A stretch of DNA of 64,000 bases from Paramarasmius palmivorus (GCA_037176845.1 JAYKXP010000063.1:1-64000), one strand, 5' to 3'; counted from the first letter of the stretch, positions 1 through 10,030 are shown. Numbers and translations are program-made. The notes: a model not told the origin generated them from the sequence alone.

Positions 1-146
1 AATAAACGTTGGGTGCGCACCTTGTCCTCAACCTAATTCCATGTTCTCTTTCCTTGTCCTTCATATCTGTGCTCCCGGTATCACACATAGAGTAGTCTAG
101 CAAAGATGTATCAGTAGCATATCGCAATAGAAGGAAAAGACCATAC
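1..146 (-). other. Intron-spacer-intron module M0 (cut by window edge)
   Basis: Read on the minus strand: donor AAAG|GTATGG at 146, acceptor CACAG at 67, a 46-nt spacer exon (66 to 21) ending in ACAAG, then donor GTGCGC at 20 running out of the window. It matches the other modules in order and in the ACAAG|GTGCG junction. Confidence 0.5.
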
Positions 147-393
147 CTTTAGCGTATCCGTCGACGGCCGTGGTGCTAAAAGAGCTCTGGTGGTGACATG
201 AGATTTAACGGCGTAATCCTGTTCACCGTCTCAAAAAAAACTCCCCGGCCAATTGTCGGTGCTATTTTCATGTCGTTGAGTGGCTTCGTGTTGGTTGAGA
301 TGCCATATGCCACCATGTTGCTTCTGTTTTGCTGCGGTCAGGGTGATGCGGGTGAAGGGACTGCAATGAGACGGTGTCGGCGCTGCTGAAGCC

Positions 394-569
394 CTGGAAG
401 AAGCGAAATCGTTAGCAGAGGAAACGAAAAAGAAGAGTCAGGTACGTACCTTAGTATTTGCACATGTTCATCTCGCCGGCTCCTCCTTCATAGTCCCTGG
501 TAGCGCGTAGGTAGCCTGAATGATAAATGTAAGTAGTACCTTGAATAATTCAACGAAAAAAAAACATAC
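394..569 (-). other. Intron-spacer-intron module M1
   Basis: Minus-strand reading: donor CAG|GTATG at 569, acceptor TTCAG at 516; spacer exon 515-450 (66 nt) ending CTAAG; second donor GTACGTAC at 449, branch GCTAACG, acceptor TTCCAG at 394. Intron sizes are 54 and 56 nt. Confidence 0.55.
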
Positions 570-888
570 CTGTGGGTGATAGTGAAAGGCACTTACCTCT
601 GCGCCGTCGTCGTGGTGAAAGGCAAACAGTCGATGTGACACAAAGTCACGCTCGCTGCCAATCACCGTTGCCCGTCATCCATACTTCAGAACAGCCTCTG
701 TCACTGCAAGAGCAACGAATTCGTCGCTCTGCGCGTAGGCAGAGGCTAGGAAAGACTTTGGATGTCGAGCTCGCGGTGATGGTGAAGTGGAATCGGGTGG
801 AAGGTGATGGTAGTGGTCGCAATGACGCCAACGTGCACCGTCGACGCCATATACATAACCAACAACAATTTGGACTTCCCGCCACCTT

Positions 889-968
889 CTAAAGCATGCA
901 AAAAGCACTATATAATGATAGAGTAAATAGTTAGCAATAATGACTGAAGTAAAATCAGGGAAACGTAC
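889..968 (-). other. Intron of module M2
   Basis: Minus-strand donor GCAAG|GTACGT at 968, branch TGCTAACT, acceptor CTTTAG at 889 (80 nt). A close paralog near 9,642-9,562 has lost its GT donor. The second intron of this module was not located. Confidence 0.5.
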
Positions 969-1249
969 CTTGCGCGCTGTCGTTGTTGTTGATGATAGCA
1001 GTTCGGTATTAAGAGCACGCTGCCTCCTGTGAATGCCTGTCTGTCCGGCAAAACAACGCCAAGGTTCACAGTCGACGCCATAAATAAAGCATATGTGTAG
1101 GCTCTGGGGCAGTTGGTCGGAGCTGTGGCCGGTGTTCTTGGCGTTCAAAGCTGTTGGGTGCGGTTGGATCTCGTTCGGCGTTTCTCGAGGGAATAGCGGG
1201 TAGCGGTGGGTACGGGGGTGTAGGGAGTGTAGAATAGACAGAATATATT

Positions 1250-1431
1250 CTGTCAAAGAGAAACCAAAGTAAGGAAACGCAAGAAAAAAAGACGATGACC
1301 ACGCACCTTGCGCCTATTCCCTCGACCATTCTGCCTCCTTCCTCGACGCCCATCCCTTCTTCAAGTCCCAATGCATATTCCTATCGACATAAGTTAGCAA
1401 AGAAAAAGGAACGAAAGGAAGGGAACCTTAC
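1250..1431 (-). other. Intron-spacer-intron module M3
   Basis: Minus strand: donor ACG|GTAAGG at 1431, branch GCTAAC, acceptor GATAG at 1381 (51 nt); 74-nt spacer exon 1380-1307 ending GCAAG; donor GTGCGTG at 1306, acceptor GACAG at 1250 (57 nt). The first donor sits directly beside a CCATCGTC-GGA-GACGATGG hairpin. Confidence 0.6.
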
Positions 1432-1690
1432 CGTTGCTGCCATCGTCGGAGACGATGGTGGTAAGAGGTCAAGAGGGATAGCGTGAGAAATGACTCACGC
1501 TGTCCCTCAATGCCGGTGTAACCGGCTAACCCATTGTCACGTCCCTTTGTCCACGACGAAGGGACGTGATATGGATACCCGAGGATAAGTGTATGGCTAC
1601 ACCTATCCTCGGGTATGGAACCATTCATCGCCGACGTAGAGCGATGAATGGTTCCATTACCCGAGTCTAGCACGCTAGACTCGGGATTCA
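1428..1690 (-). repeat. Conserved hairpin block, copy A
   Basis: Order of stem-loops (plus-strand reading): CCATCGTC/GACGATGG (1440-1458); AGCGTGAG/CTCACGCT; GCCGGT/ACCGGC; CGTCCCTT/AAGGGACG; ACCCGAGGATA/TATCCTCGGGT; a CCATTCATCGC/GCGATGAATGG stem; CCCGAGTCTAG/CTAGACTCGGG. The same order recurs in copies near 2.55, 10.5, 11.3, 12.55 and 13.4 kb with altered stems. Confidence 0.7.
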
Positions 1691-1845
1691 CCCTTCGTCA
1701 ACCCTTCGTCCACGACGAAACGAAGGGTTGGGAGTTGGGTACACAAGGGTGAGTATACCACGAGGACAAACGAATGTCCCTCGGGTATGGAACTATCCCT
1801 GCAGTAGTCTTGCGCTACCGCAACCGTAGTCCAGACGCCTCGAAA

Positions 1846-1902
1846 TAGCCTCTGGTACTACGGGAGGGATGAATTCATCCCTCCGTGCGTATCCAGAGGC
1901 TA
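1846..1902. repeat. Two-part stem hairpin, TAGCCTCTGG family
   Basis: Outer stem TAGCCTCTGG/CCAGAGGCTA, an asymmetric internal loop (about TACTAC against GTGCGT), and an inner palindromic stem GAGGGATG/CATCCCTC. One of eight family members in the window (also 3698, 7419, 9974, 10792, 12003, 12850, 15164). Confidence 0.7.
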
Positions 1903-2041
1903 AGGAGTTGCTGGAATACTGGGTGTGGGGGTCGGCAAGGGGATATGGGGCGCGTTCCGTGATATTGAGGGTCTTCTATCGAGAAGTCGTCGGCGGCGGC
2001 AAAGGGAATGTGAATAAAAGATGAAACAGAAAAAATATAAC

Positions 2042-2221
2042 CTGTCGAAGGGGAATTAAAGGTAAGAATCACGGCAGGAAAAAGTTTACTGGCACGCACC
2101 TTGTCCCTCTATCTTTTCCATTTTCCCCGAGGTTCGCGCTTTCTGCTGCTCTGGAAAGTAAATCTGTGATAGTACATTAGAATTAGTGTATGTTGATAAA
2201 ATAAAAAAAGGTAGAACGTAC
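2042..2221 (-). other. Intron-spacer-intron module M4
   Basis: Minus strand: donor GCAAG|GTACGT at 2221, branch CTAATTCTAAT, acceptor CACAG at 2164 (58 nt); 64-nt spacer exon 2163-2100 ending ACAAG; donor GTGCGTG at 2099, acceptor GACAG at 2042 (58 nt). Confidence 0.6.
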
Positions 2222-2363
2222 CTTGCGTGATCGTCGTCGAAGACGATGGTGGTGGTAAGAGTGTGGCCGGTGTGTCTTGAGTGCTGTTGGGTGTCGTTGG
2301 GCGTTTCTCGAGGGGGTAGCGGGTAGCGGTGGGTATTGAGGTGTAACATAGAAGGAATATATT

Positions 2364-2545
2364 CTGTAAAAGAAAAATAAAAGTAAGAAAATGCATGACA
2401 AAAAGACAACGGCTACGTACCTTGCGCCTGTAGCCTCAACCATTCTCCCTCCTTCCTCGACGCCCATCCCTTCTCTCAATCCCAACAACTACTCCTTTGA
2501 AAACTAGTTAGCAAAGAACAGGGAAAGAAAGAAAGAAAACCGTAC
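2364..2545 (-). other. Intron-spacer-intron module M5
   Basis: Minus strand: donor CAAAG|GTACGG at 2545, branch GCTAACT, acceptor AGTAG at 2489 (57 nt); spacer exon 2488-2421 (68 nt) ending GCAAG; donor GTACGTA at 2420, acceptor TTACAG at 2364 (57 nt). A close copy lies at 11,124-11,305. Confidence 0.6.
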
Positions 2546-2547
2546 CT

Positions 2548-2850
2548 TTGCTGCCATCGTCTTAGACGATGGTGGTGGTAGAAGGGCAAGAGAGGGCAGC
2601 GTGAGAAAAGGCTCACGCTGCCCTCAATGCCGGTCTAACCGGCAAACCCAAGTCACATCCCTTTGTCCACGACGAAGGGGTGAGACTTGGGTACCCGAGG
2701 ATAAGCGTATTCATTACGCTTATTCTCGGGGAAGGGTTCTAATCATTGCAGTATCGTCCTCGACGATGCTGCAATGAAGATTCCACCCCGTGGACCTGAG
2801 TCAGGGTCTAGACTCAGGTTCACGGGTCCGAAAGATGTCCGAGGACTGTG
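2548..2850 (-). repeat. Conserved hairpin block, copy B
   Basis: Same order of stems as copy A, with changed arms that still pair: CCATCGTC-TTA-GACGATGG, GGCAGCGTGAG/CTCACGCTGCC, GCCGGT/ACCGGC, CCCGAGGATAAGCG/CGCTTATTCTCGGG, then a TGCAGTATCGTC/GACGATGCTGCA-like stem and a GACCTGAGT/ACTCAGGTT stem. Confidence 0.65.
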
Positions 2851-3105
2851 ACCATCATGGTCACAGTCTTTTTCTTCAAACGTACCACCATCGTCGTCGT
2901 CGACGATGGTGGTAGTAACAGGTTAAGAGAGGCAGCTTTCTCGCGCTGCCTCTCTTTGCCGGCTTGACCGGCAAACCCATTGTAACCCTAGTGGCTTGAA
3001 GCCATTAGGGTTACAGCTCGTTTCTGCGGAACGGGGATGTGACCGTAACGTCACATCCCTCTTACATTCTTACCACCACCATCCATCGTCGACGACGAGC
3101 AACAG
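2845..3105. repeat. Strand-switch hairpin block 1
   Basis: Contains GACTGTGACC/GGTCACAGTC, CACCATCGTC/GACGATGGTG, GCCGGCT/GACCGGC, TAACCCTA/TAGGGTTA and GGGATGTGAC/GTCACATCCC stems. Introns left of it are on the minus strand, those right of it on the plus strand. A homologous block occupies 13,383-13,600 at the second strand switch. A bidirectional start of transcription here is inferred, not seen. Confidence 0.55.
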
Positions 3106-3285
3106 GTAGGTTTTTCTTCTTCTATTTTCCTTCAACAACTAACATATATTTTCAGATCTATATACTTACGTCGGAGATACCGAGAGCAGGAGAAAGAAAG
3201 GGTAAAGGGGAATAGCAATGTCAAGGTATGTGGACTAACCGTTCAAATTTTGTTGTTTCTCTGAACGTTATCCTTGCCGTTACAG
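3106..3285 (+). other. Intron-spacer-intron module P1
   Basis: Donor ACAG|GTAGGT at 3106, branch ACTAAC, acceptor TTTCAG at 3155 (50 nt); spacer exon 3156-3225 (70 nt) ending TCAAG; donor GTATGTG at 3226, acceptor TTACAG at 3285 (60 nt). The donor follows a CATCGTC-GAC-GACG hairpin. Confidence 0.6.
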
Positions 3286-3697
3286 CCCATCCGGTACGAA
3301 GAACCCACCGGCATCCACGATCTCAATCCCGCCCTACCTCAACGCAAGCGATCGCGAAACGACCGTGGAAGTCCGTCAAGAACGCTCAAAGACCCCAGAA
3401 TACTCGTTCTGGGGCTCTTTGAGTGGCATGTTTTGACTTTGGCATCAGCGTAAAACGCTGATGCTTCTTCTTCGCCATTTCCACCGTACCAACACCCGCC
3501 ACGACACCATGCACCTGCCTTCCACCCAACCAACCCCCTGTGCACCAGACACCCGAGTATCGGTACAGGGTGTTCTGGTGCATGTAGCTCAGAATATGGC
3601 ATCGGCTACGCTCGCCGATGCCTTCCTTTTTGTCGCCGCCATGTCCTTCACCATCTTCCCCTTCCTCAACCTGTCCCAACATCCACCACAGCTCACT

Positions 3698-3753
3698 TAG
3701 CCTCTGGGTACAAAGAGGATGACGGTTTCGTCGTCCTCGCGTTCCAGAGGCTA
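3698..3753. repeat. TAGCCTCTGG-family hairpin
   Basis: Constant outer stem TAGCCTCTGG/CCAGAGGCTA around a different inner stem, GAGGATGAC/GTCGTCCTC. The change of inner stem relative to 1846-1902 affects both arms. Confidence 0.65.
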
Positions 3754-4021
3754 TTGGATTGCTTCCGGTGTGGTTAGGTAGGTATGAGACGAGCGCCGTC
3801 AGTGTACTTGAGATGGACTCAAGTACATTGACTGTGCAGCATTCGTCCTTGATGAATGCTGCACTAGGGACTCCAGAGTGATACTATGGAGTCCCCCATC
3901 ACCGTTAACCTCCCCTACATCAATTCGTCGTCGACGAATTGATGCAGGCTAAGCGCGACTGCCACTCAGGCTCACCCCGTACCCGTCTTCGTCTACGACG
4001 AAGATGGACGCTGAGCGCTCT

Positions 4022-4086
4022 GTGGCAGTGAACCTGGTCCGTCCCACGCTCGGCAAAAGCGTGGGACGGACCAGGTTCACTGCCAC
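4022..4086. repeat. Perfect 29-bp hairpin, copy 1
   Basis: Arms 4022-4050 and 4058-4086 are exact reverse complements (begin GTGGCAGTGAACC, end GGTTCACTGCCAC) with loop CGGCAAA. Copies are at 6882-6946 and 15,851-15,915. Confidence 0.9.
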
Positions 4087-4209
4087 ACAACCCTCTACCC
4101 GTCTTCGTCTACGACGAAGAACAGAGACAAAAAGAAGGATGTGACTGTAACGGTCACATCCTCTCTTAGCCTCTTACCACCACCTCCCGTCGTCGACGAA
4201 GGACAACAG

Positions 4210-4394
4210 GTAAGGTTTTCTTTTCTTTTCTCTCTTCCATCACTAATATTCACTTTCAGAACTACATACGTGGGTATAGGGAGAATCGCGAGCGCAGAAG
4301 AAAGCAGGAACATGTAGGATTAACAAGGTCAAGGTGCGTCAGCTAATCGTTCAATTTCTTTTTCGTTTTCTGACTCATCTTTTTGCCGTTACAG
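4210..4394 (+). other. Intron-spacer-intron module P2
   Basis: Donor ACAG|GTAAGG at 4210, branch CACTAAT, acceptor TTTCAG at 4259 (50 nt); spacer exon 4260-4333 (74 nt), homologous to the P1 spacer and ending GTCAAG; donor GTGCGTC at 4334, acceptor TTACAG at 4394 (61 nt). Confidence 0.6.
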
Positions 4395-4998
4395 AGCACT
4401 CATTTCTATCAAGAACCCGTATCACCACACCCACATCCCTTCTACGGGGGTAGCCAAGATAGGAGCCAAATATCGCCTCACCGCCGTCGTTATCGTCAAC
4501 ATCAACGACTAATCAAGCTTCACCATCACCATCTCCAGCTGCTCTCGGGTTATGACACCCCTATCACCTTCGATAACCAACCAACCTAACCTACCAACCA
4601 CTCTCCTACTCCGGTAGCTAGAGTGGTAGCCTCCTACTCCGGTAGCTAAGGCACTCGGTCGGTGTAGATGATGCACACCACATTTTTTGTTTGTCTTCGA
4701 CGGACGGGTCCCTAGGCCACGAATTACTGAAACCTCATTTATGTGAGGTACTAGTTATCTACTTCGTCGGAGACGAATCTAAAACTGCATCAGCGACACA
4801 AGTCGCGGAGCAATTGATCCGAGCGACACAAGTCGCGTTTGTAGGATGTTGTTCATGTAGTTTGGACCAGTCTTCGGCGTGTGTAGAAACTGGGAGGTGG
4901 AGAATTCAGCCTGGTGTCTAGTTCCAGTCATAGCTGTCAATGTCGCAAGTGTTTAGATATGTGTAACTGAGGCCTGCACCATGTAGGAATAGAGTCGG

Positions 4999-5090
4999 AA
5001 AGGTATCGGAAAGTTGTTTGAAAGACGTCGGAAAGGTGTCGGAAAGTTGTCTGAAAGATGTCGGAAAGGCGTCGGAAAAGTGTCGGAAAG
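4999..5090 (+). repeat. Short tandem repeat, about 11 bp unit
   Basis: Eight or so imperfect units of the form GTCGGAAAGNT / GTCTGAAAGAT follow one another immediately before the hairpin tandem array. Confidence 0.7.
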
Positions 5091-6510
5091 ACTACCTGGG
5101 CGTCGTGGATGCCTCACTTTAGGAATCATGGTTTTGGGAACCTATTAATAGCATGTGGTTGTAGACCAGAATAAAATTCTCAAGTCCCATCCCTCTAGGG
5201 CGTCGTAGACGCCTTAGATCAAGAGACCAAGAATAAAGTTCCCACACTATGTCCCATACCTACCAGGGCGTCGTAGACGCCTCACATCAGGGTTCAGCAT
5301 TCAGGGATTAGGAAACTTGTTAACTATCAGTCACAGATGCCTCGTGGTGATACAAAGTCTTACAAAAGAAACTTCATATGGCTCAACAACATAACACAAG
5401 ACATTGCTATCCCACCAGGGCGTCCACGACGCCCTTGTGTGGTGCATCCTGACAAGATAATAGTATTTCTAATGTCACAATCTTACTTAACCTCAGACAT
5501 GTCTATTCCTGGGCGTCGTAGACGCCTCATTGTAGTCTAGGGGACCCGTAAACAGCATGATGCAGCTCAGAATAAAATTCTCACAACAAGTTCCATCCCA
5601 TCAAGGCGTCTACGACGCCCTAGATCAACAGACCCAGAATAAAATTTCCACACTATGTCCCATCTCAGCAGGGCGTCGTAGACGCCTCATTGTAGTCTAG
5701 GGGACCTGTTAACAGCATGTTGTAGACCAGAATAAAGTTCTCACGATGAGTCCCATCTCAGCAGGGCGTCGTAGACGCCTCATTGTAGTCTAGGGGACCT
5801 GTTAACAGCATGTTGTAGACCAGAATAAAGTTCTCACGATGAGTCCCATCTCAGCAGGGCGTCGTAGACGCCTTGGATCAACAGGCCCAGGATAAATTCC
5901 CACACTACCTCATATCTCACTGGAGCGCCTCACATTAGGGTATAGGGTTCAGGGGTTTGGGAACTTGTTTACTATCAGTCGTAGATGCCTCTAGAGAGTG
6001 CAGAATTATATGCTGATACAAAATCACATGAAATAAACTTCATATAGCTTAAGACATTGGCATCCCACTAGGGCGTCGTGGACGCCCTGGATGACCAGAC
6101 CCAGAATAAATTCTCACGCTATGCCTCATTCCACCTGGGCGTCGTGGACGCCCTACTTTAAGGTGCATGTTCATGGAACATTGTTAAAGTAACAAAGTAA
6201 TGACTACAATAAAGTCCCATCATGAGTCCTATCACACCAGGGCGTCGTAGACGCTAAGGATGTGCAGACCCAGAATAAAATTCTCACGGCAAGCCCCATC
6301 CCACCAGGGCGTCGTAGACGCCTCTGTTCCACATACCCTACCAGACCCAGAACAAATTCTCACACTATGTCTCATCCCACCTGGGCGTCGTGGACGCCCT
6401 ACTTTAAGGTGCATGTTCATGTCATAGACACCAAGGACGTGCAGACTCAGAGTAAAATTCTCACAGTAAGCCTTGTCCCACCAGGGCGTCGTAGACGCCT
6501 CTGTGTGGTG
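5090..6510 (+). repeat. Tandem array of GGGCGTC hairpins with AATAAA-like hexamers
   Basis: About fifteen units, each with a GGGCGTC-NNN-GACGCC hairpin (for example 5671, 5764, 5857, 6307, 6386, 6482) and, in most, a CAGAATAAA-type element 20-90 bp away. Three consecutive units at 5671, 5764 and 5857 have an exact 93-bp period. The hexamer matches the eukaryotic poly(A) signal and the pairing with a GC-rich stem-loop recalls RNA 3'-end signals, but that role is inference. Confidence 0.75.
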
Positions 6511-6523
6511 AGATTCCACATAC

Positions 6524-6640
6524 CCTAGCACACCCAAACCAACCAACCAAGTACCCTAGCACACCCAGACCGACCAACCAAGTACCCTAGGGTTGATATC
6601 GACCCTAGACCGACCCTACATCGTCCTAATAACCCCTAAC
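6524..6640 (+). repeat. CCTAGGGT-rich closing repeat 1
   Basis: Repeats of ACCAACCAAGTACCCTAG followed by the palindrome GGTTGATATCGACC and TCGTCCTAATAACCC. Its last bases run straight into a spacer-like end (AACAAGGTCAAG) and the donor at 6650. Homologous closings lie at 8572-8705 and, more diverged, 16,542-16,703. Confidence 0.65.
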
Positions 6641-6649
6641 AAGGTCAAG

Positions 6650-6699
6650 GTGCGTCGGCTAATTGTTCAATTTTTTTTTGTTTTCTGACTCCTCTCCAG
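6650..6699 (+). other. Second intron of module P3 (first intron lost)
   Basis: Donor GTCAAG|GTGCGTC, long T tract, TGACT branch, acceptor CTCCAG (50 nt). The sequence matches the second intron of P2; the P3 first intron and spacer appear replaced by the closing repeat. Confidence 0.5.
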
Positions 6700-6820
6700 C
6701 CGTTACGGTGCCCTAATCCTCTCAAGAACCCTTACGCCCTTGCCATTCCTCGTCGTAGACGAGGTGATGCTTTCATATTTTTACTCGAGTCTGATGAATT
6801 CATCAGGCTCGAGTAAAAAT

Positions 6821-6886
6821 GCCACAGGGCGCTCACCCACATCTATTCGTCGTTGACGAATAGATGCAGGCTGAGCGCCCTGTGGC
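6821..6886. repeat. Two-part hairpin with 15-bp outer stem
   Basis: Outer arms GCCACAGGGCGCTCA (6821-6835) and its exact complement (6872-6886) enclose an asymmetric internal loop and an 11-bp inner stem ATCTATTCGTC/GACGAATAGAT with triloop GTT. The right outer arm shares GTGGC with the next hairpin, so the two folds are mutually exclusive at their ends. Confidence 0.85.
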
Positions 6887-6946
6887 AGTGAACCTGTTCC
6901 GTCCCACGCTCGGCAAAAGCGTGGGACGGAACAGGTTCACTGCCAC
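6882..6946. repeat. Perfect 29-bp hairpin, copy 2
   Basis: Same as 4022-4086 except that one stem pair is changed on both arms (CCTGGTCC/GGACCAGG has become CCTGTTCC/GGAACAGG), so pairing is kept. The loop is identical. Confidence 0.9.
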
Positions 6947-7022
6947 TCAGGCTCACCCCGTACCCTTCTTCGTCTACGTCCACGACGAATAACCCTTCGC
7001 GATCGTTGCCGATGAAACAAAG

Positions 7023-7203
7023 GTACGTTCTCCCTGCAAACATCCACCTTGTCTAACTAACGTATCACTCATAGGTTCATGTTACTGCGATTAGGTGGAA
7101 CGTGAGGTGCGAGAAAGGAAGCAAAGAAGGTGTGATGGTCTTCTAAGGTGCGTGGTCGTCAGGCCCCCTTTTTGCCATTCTAATGTTTTCTTTCTACGTT
7201 TAG
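7023..7203 (+). other. Intron-spacer-intron module P4
   Basis: Donor CAAAG|GTACGT at 7023, branch TAACTAAC, acceptor CATAG at 7074 (52 nt); spacer exon 7075-7147 (73 nt) ending CTAAG; donor GTGCGTG at 7148, branch CTAATG, acceptor GTTTAG at 7203 (56 nt). Confidence 0.6.
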
Positions 7204-7418
7204 CCTATAAACTTAATGCAAGACCTCAATGGCTCACAAGAACCGACGAACTCAAACGCTCGAGGCAACCTTCAAGATGCATCCCCTGCGCCTGAAGATC
7301 CCAGAAACTGTTCGTTCCGGAGTTTCTCAAATACTTTGCTTCAAATACGGCATTTGCTCACCTCAACAATGTCTCGCCGATACACGCGCTCCCATTTCCG
7401 CTTTCTATCCCTTGTCGC

Positions 7419-7472
7419 AGCCTCCGGATATCCAGAGATGGCCATTTTGCCATACTCGAGGTTCCGGAGGCT
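7419..7472. repeat. TAGCCTCTGG-family hairpin with altered outer stem
   Basis: Outer stem is AGCCTCCGG/CCGGAGGCT: relative to the family, a T-A pair has become C-G on both arms. Confidence 0.6.
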
Positions 7473-8168
7473 TCTAGAGGTCTAGTGGGCTGGGTTGTTT
7501 CTGGGCGTAATCGTTGGTGTCCCGCTGACGTCGCCTTTATGGTTGTGATGTCACGGGCACACCCTCTTCTTTCCTTAGGCCTAGGAACGTGCGCTTGGTA
7601 TCCAATATTTTTGGATAGCAGGATCTAACCGTTCGTCTTAGACGAACGGTTACTTAGGGAACTCTGTGCAGGTATCTTTCAGCCATCGTCAATGACGACT
7701 GGATGTGGATTGGGGAACTGTCATTGCAAAAATGATGGTCCGATCATGGCCGTTCATCTTGATTCGTCATAGATGAATGAGTGTGTGCCGTGAAAATTCA
7801 CGTAGCAATGTACAGATTCGTCGTTGACGAATACATGTAGGCTGGGAGCCACTGGCGCTCGTACAACCTGGTACCCCATCGTCGTAGACGAAGGGGTGTT
7901 GTCTAAGCCGGCACTATCATTTTGCGGGTGTGATGCAAAGGCACACCCGCTCTCGCGTTTGTCGTCGACAAATGCTTCCTTACCTATTCATGTACCCGAG
8001 TAATCTCGGGTACACTGATTTTGGCTTGGTCAAGGAGCATTTGTCGACGACAAATGCTCTGGTAGAGGTAACCTTGGGTACATTGGGCATGTGTATCTCG
8101 CCTAACACTCATCCCCGTACCCATCTTCGTCGACGACGAATAAACCTTTTTCTTGATAGTTAATTCTT

Positions 8169-8222
8169 GTAAGCTATTTTTTTTGTTTCTACCTATTCTA
8201 CCTACTAATGGTACTTTGATAG
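8169..8222 (+). other. Intron of module P5
   Basis: Donor CTT|GTAAGC at 8169, T-rich tract, branch CTACTAAT, acceptor TGATAG at 8222 (54 nt). A copy at about 16,088 keeps donor and branch but has no clear acceptor. Confidence 0.5.
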
Positions 8223-8571
8223 GTTATCACCGCAAACACTCATTCGTCTACGACGAGTGAGTGTGGCATGTTTACTCGAGCCTGATGAAAATTCATCAGA
8301 CTCGGGTAAAGATGTATTAAGCGGTGCTTGCACACTTGTGCGTCGTAGACGATGGATTGTGCAGCTGAACATTACATTCCCACGGTATGTTCTGGCTTGC
8401 TCTCCCTCAATCGTCTACGACGCATCAGTACACTTGTCTCCAGTCCAAAAAAAATCACACGGTATGTTCATCAAACACATATCCTCGTGGACGAACTACT
8501 TTTGCACTAATCAAACTTTGCCAGAAATAAACATCAAAGTCCCAATACCCTAGACTACCCTAGCCAACACT

Positions 8572-8705
8572 TCCCGTAAATCATCCCCTACCCTAGCACA
8601 CACTCAACCAAGTACCCTAGGGTCGATATCGACCCTAGACCGACCCTACATCGTCCTAATAACCCAAGATATCGACCCTAGACCAACCCTACATCGTCCT
8701 AATAA
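8572..8705 (+). repeat. CCTAGGGT-rich closing repeat 2
   Basis: Carries CCCTAGGGTCGATATCGACC followed by two imperfect copies of a unit ending ACATCGTCCTAATAACC. It ends the first plus-strand arm. Confidence 0.65.
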
Positions 8706-9440
8706 CCACACTCAATACCCTCTTCATTTCAACTTCTCATTCACAAATGCTATCACCAGTTGTAAAACTTGCTCAAATTATATTCACTTCCATAACATCA
8801 CTTTTACCCGTACATATGTATCCTTCATGAGACAACTTTCATTTTCTCATGAAACTCTATTGCTGATCCATACGGGAACAAATAAACTTTTTAGTTCGCC
8901 GTCGGGAAATTCAACTTTGTCAAAACCTCTTGAAAAAAATTATGTTTCTCCATAATGCTATATACTTTACCAGTCAGCTTTTATTTCATTCCCAAAATCA
9001 CCTGTGGTCTTGTACGGGAAAATTTTCACTTTCTGTCGGAAAATTCTCAAGGCACTCAAGAATGTACACTATGATGGGGGCAGGATCACTGCCACTCAGC
9101 GCTTAGAGGGGGGCAGGTTCACTGCCACACAGTCTTCATCACATGGTCTTACTATCTTTTACCATTTACTTTAATCACAGCTAGTGATATTATTGTGAAA
9201 TGAATTCTTTGTACAAACTTGTATCTATATTATCAATACCACTTATATGATACAGTTGTGAATGTTGACTAAAAAGCCAGTGGTATGTGAATAAGGATTT
9301 GTTGAATCATCGTGACTGTTACGAGTTGATTGGTCTGCATAGTTACTGGGTTGCTAGTGACAGGAGAATATGGCGATAGTGGTGGCGAGCACAGAAAACA
9401 CGGCAGTGACTTTTGCTTGGGACGGGTGAAACAAAGAAGA
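8706..9440. other. AT-rich spacer between the two super-units
   Basis: No hairpin of the array type and no reading frame of note, apart from a degenerate CACTGCCAC fragment near 9,090-9,140 left from the 29-bp hairpin family. Introns converge on it from both sides, so it is the expected place for transcript ends. Confidence 0.5.
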
Positions 9441-9446
9441 TATAAG

Positions 9447-9564
9447 CTGTAGAACAGTTATTGAGCTGAGAAACGCAAGAAAAAAAGATCGGACACACAC
9501 CTAGTACCTTGTCACCTCAACTATATATTAACCCGCTCTCTCCCTTCTTAGTCGTCCACCTTCT
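9447..9564 (-). other. Intron-spacer module M6 (partly degraded)
   Basis: Minus strand: acceptor CCTCAG at 9562, spacer exon 9561-9501, donor GTGTGTG at 9500, acceptor CTACAG at 9447 (54 nt). The first intron's donor (near 9,642) reads ATACGT instead of GTACGT, so this module may no longer splice. Confidence 0.4.
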
Positions 9565-9973
9565 GAGGCATGTAGATAGCGCTATGTAATGCTTGAGTAA
9601 ATAGTTAGTAATAACGACTGAAGGAAAATCATGGAGACGTATGGGCGCCGTCATCGACGATGGTGGTTGGTGGTTGGATATCAAGAGAGGCGACGTGAGA
9701 CCTTTTCACACGCTGCCTCTGAATGGTGATCCGTCTGGCAAAACAAGGGCATAGGGCACATCGGTTCGTCGAGGACAAACTGATACGCCTTGTGTAAACC
9801 CTCGTAGGGTCACTCGAAGGTAATGGCAACCGATGAAGACCCAATACTAACGTTATTAGGATTTCCGATGCCGAACGCGATTATGATGCCAGCGGAAACA
9901 CGAGACATCATCTTCGTCGACGGTTGGATCCTTCCCGCTAGTCACCTTGTCCCTCTACATAGAAGTCTCGGAA

Positions 9974-10030
9974 TAGCCTCTGGGACGACTGGAGTAGCGA
10001 ATTCGCATCTCTGCACGTCTCCAGAGGCTA
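9974..10030. repeat. TAGCCTCTGG-family hairpin
   Basis: Outer stem as in the family; inner stem AGTAGCGAATTCGC(A)T differs from the other members and still folds around GAATTC. Confidence 0.6.

Noticed and set aside
5090..6510. CRISPR-like regular repeats
   Set aside because: Spacing is irregular, the spacers are themselves repeated, and the surroundings are clearly eukaryotic.
6781..6819. CTGATGA resembling a hammerhead ribozyme core
   Set aside because: It is half of the palindrome CTGATGAATTCATCAG in a long stem; the required GAAA strand and three-stem arrangement are missing. Copies at 8271, 15,663, 15,744 and 16,182 are the same palindrome.
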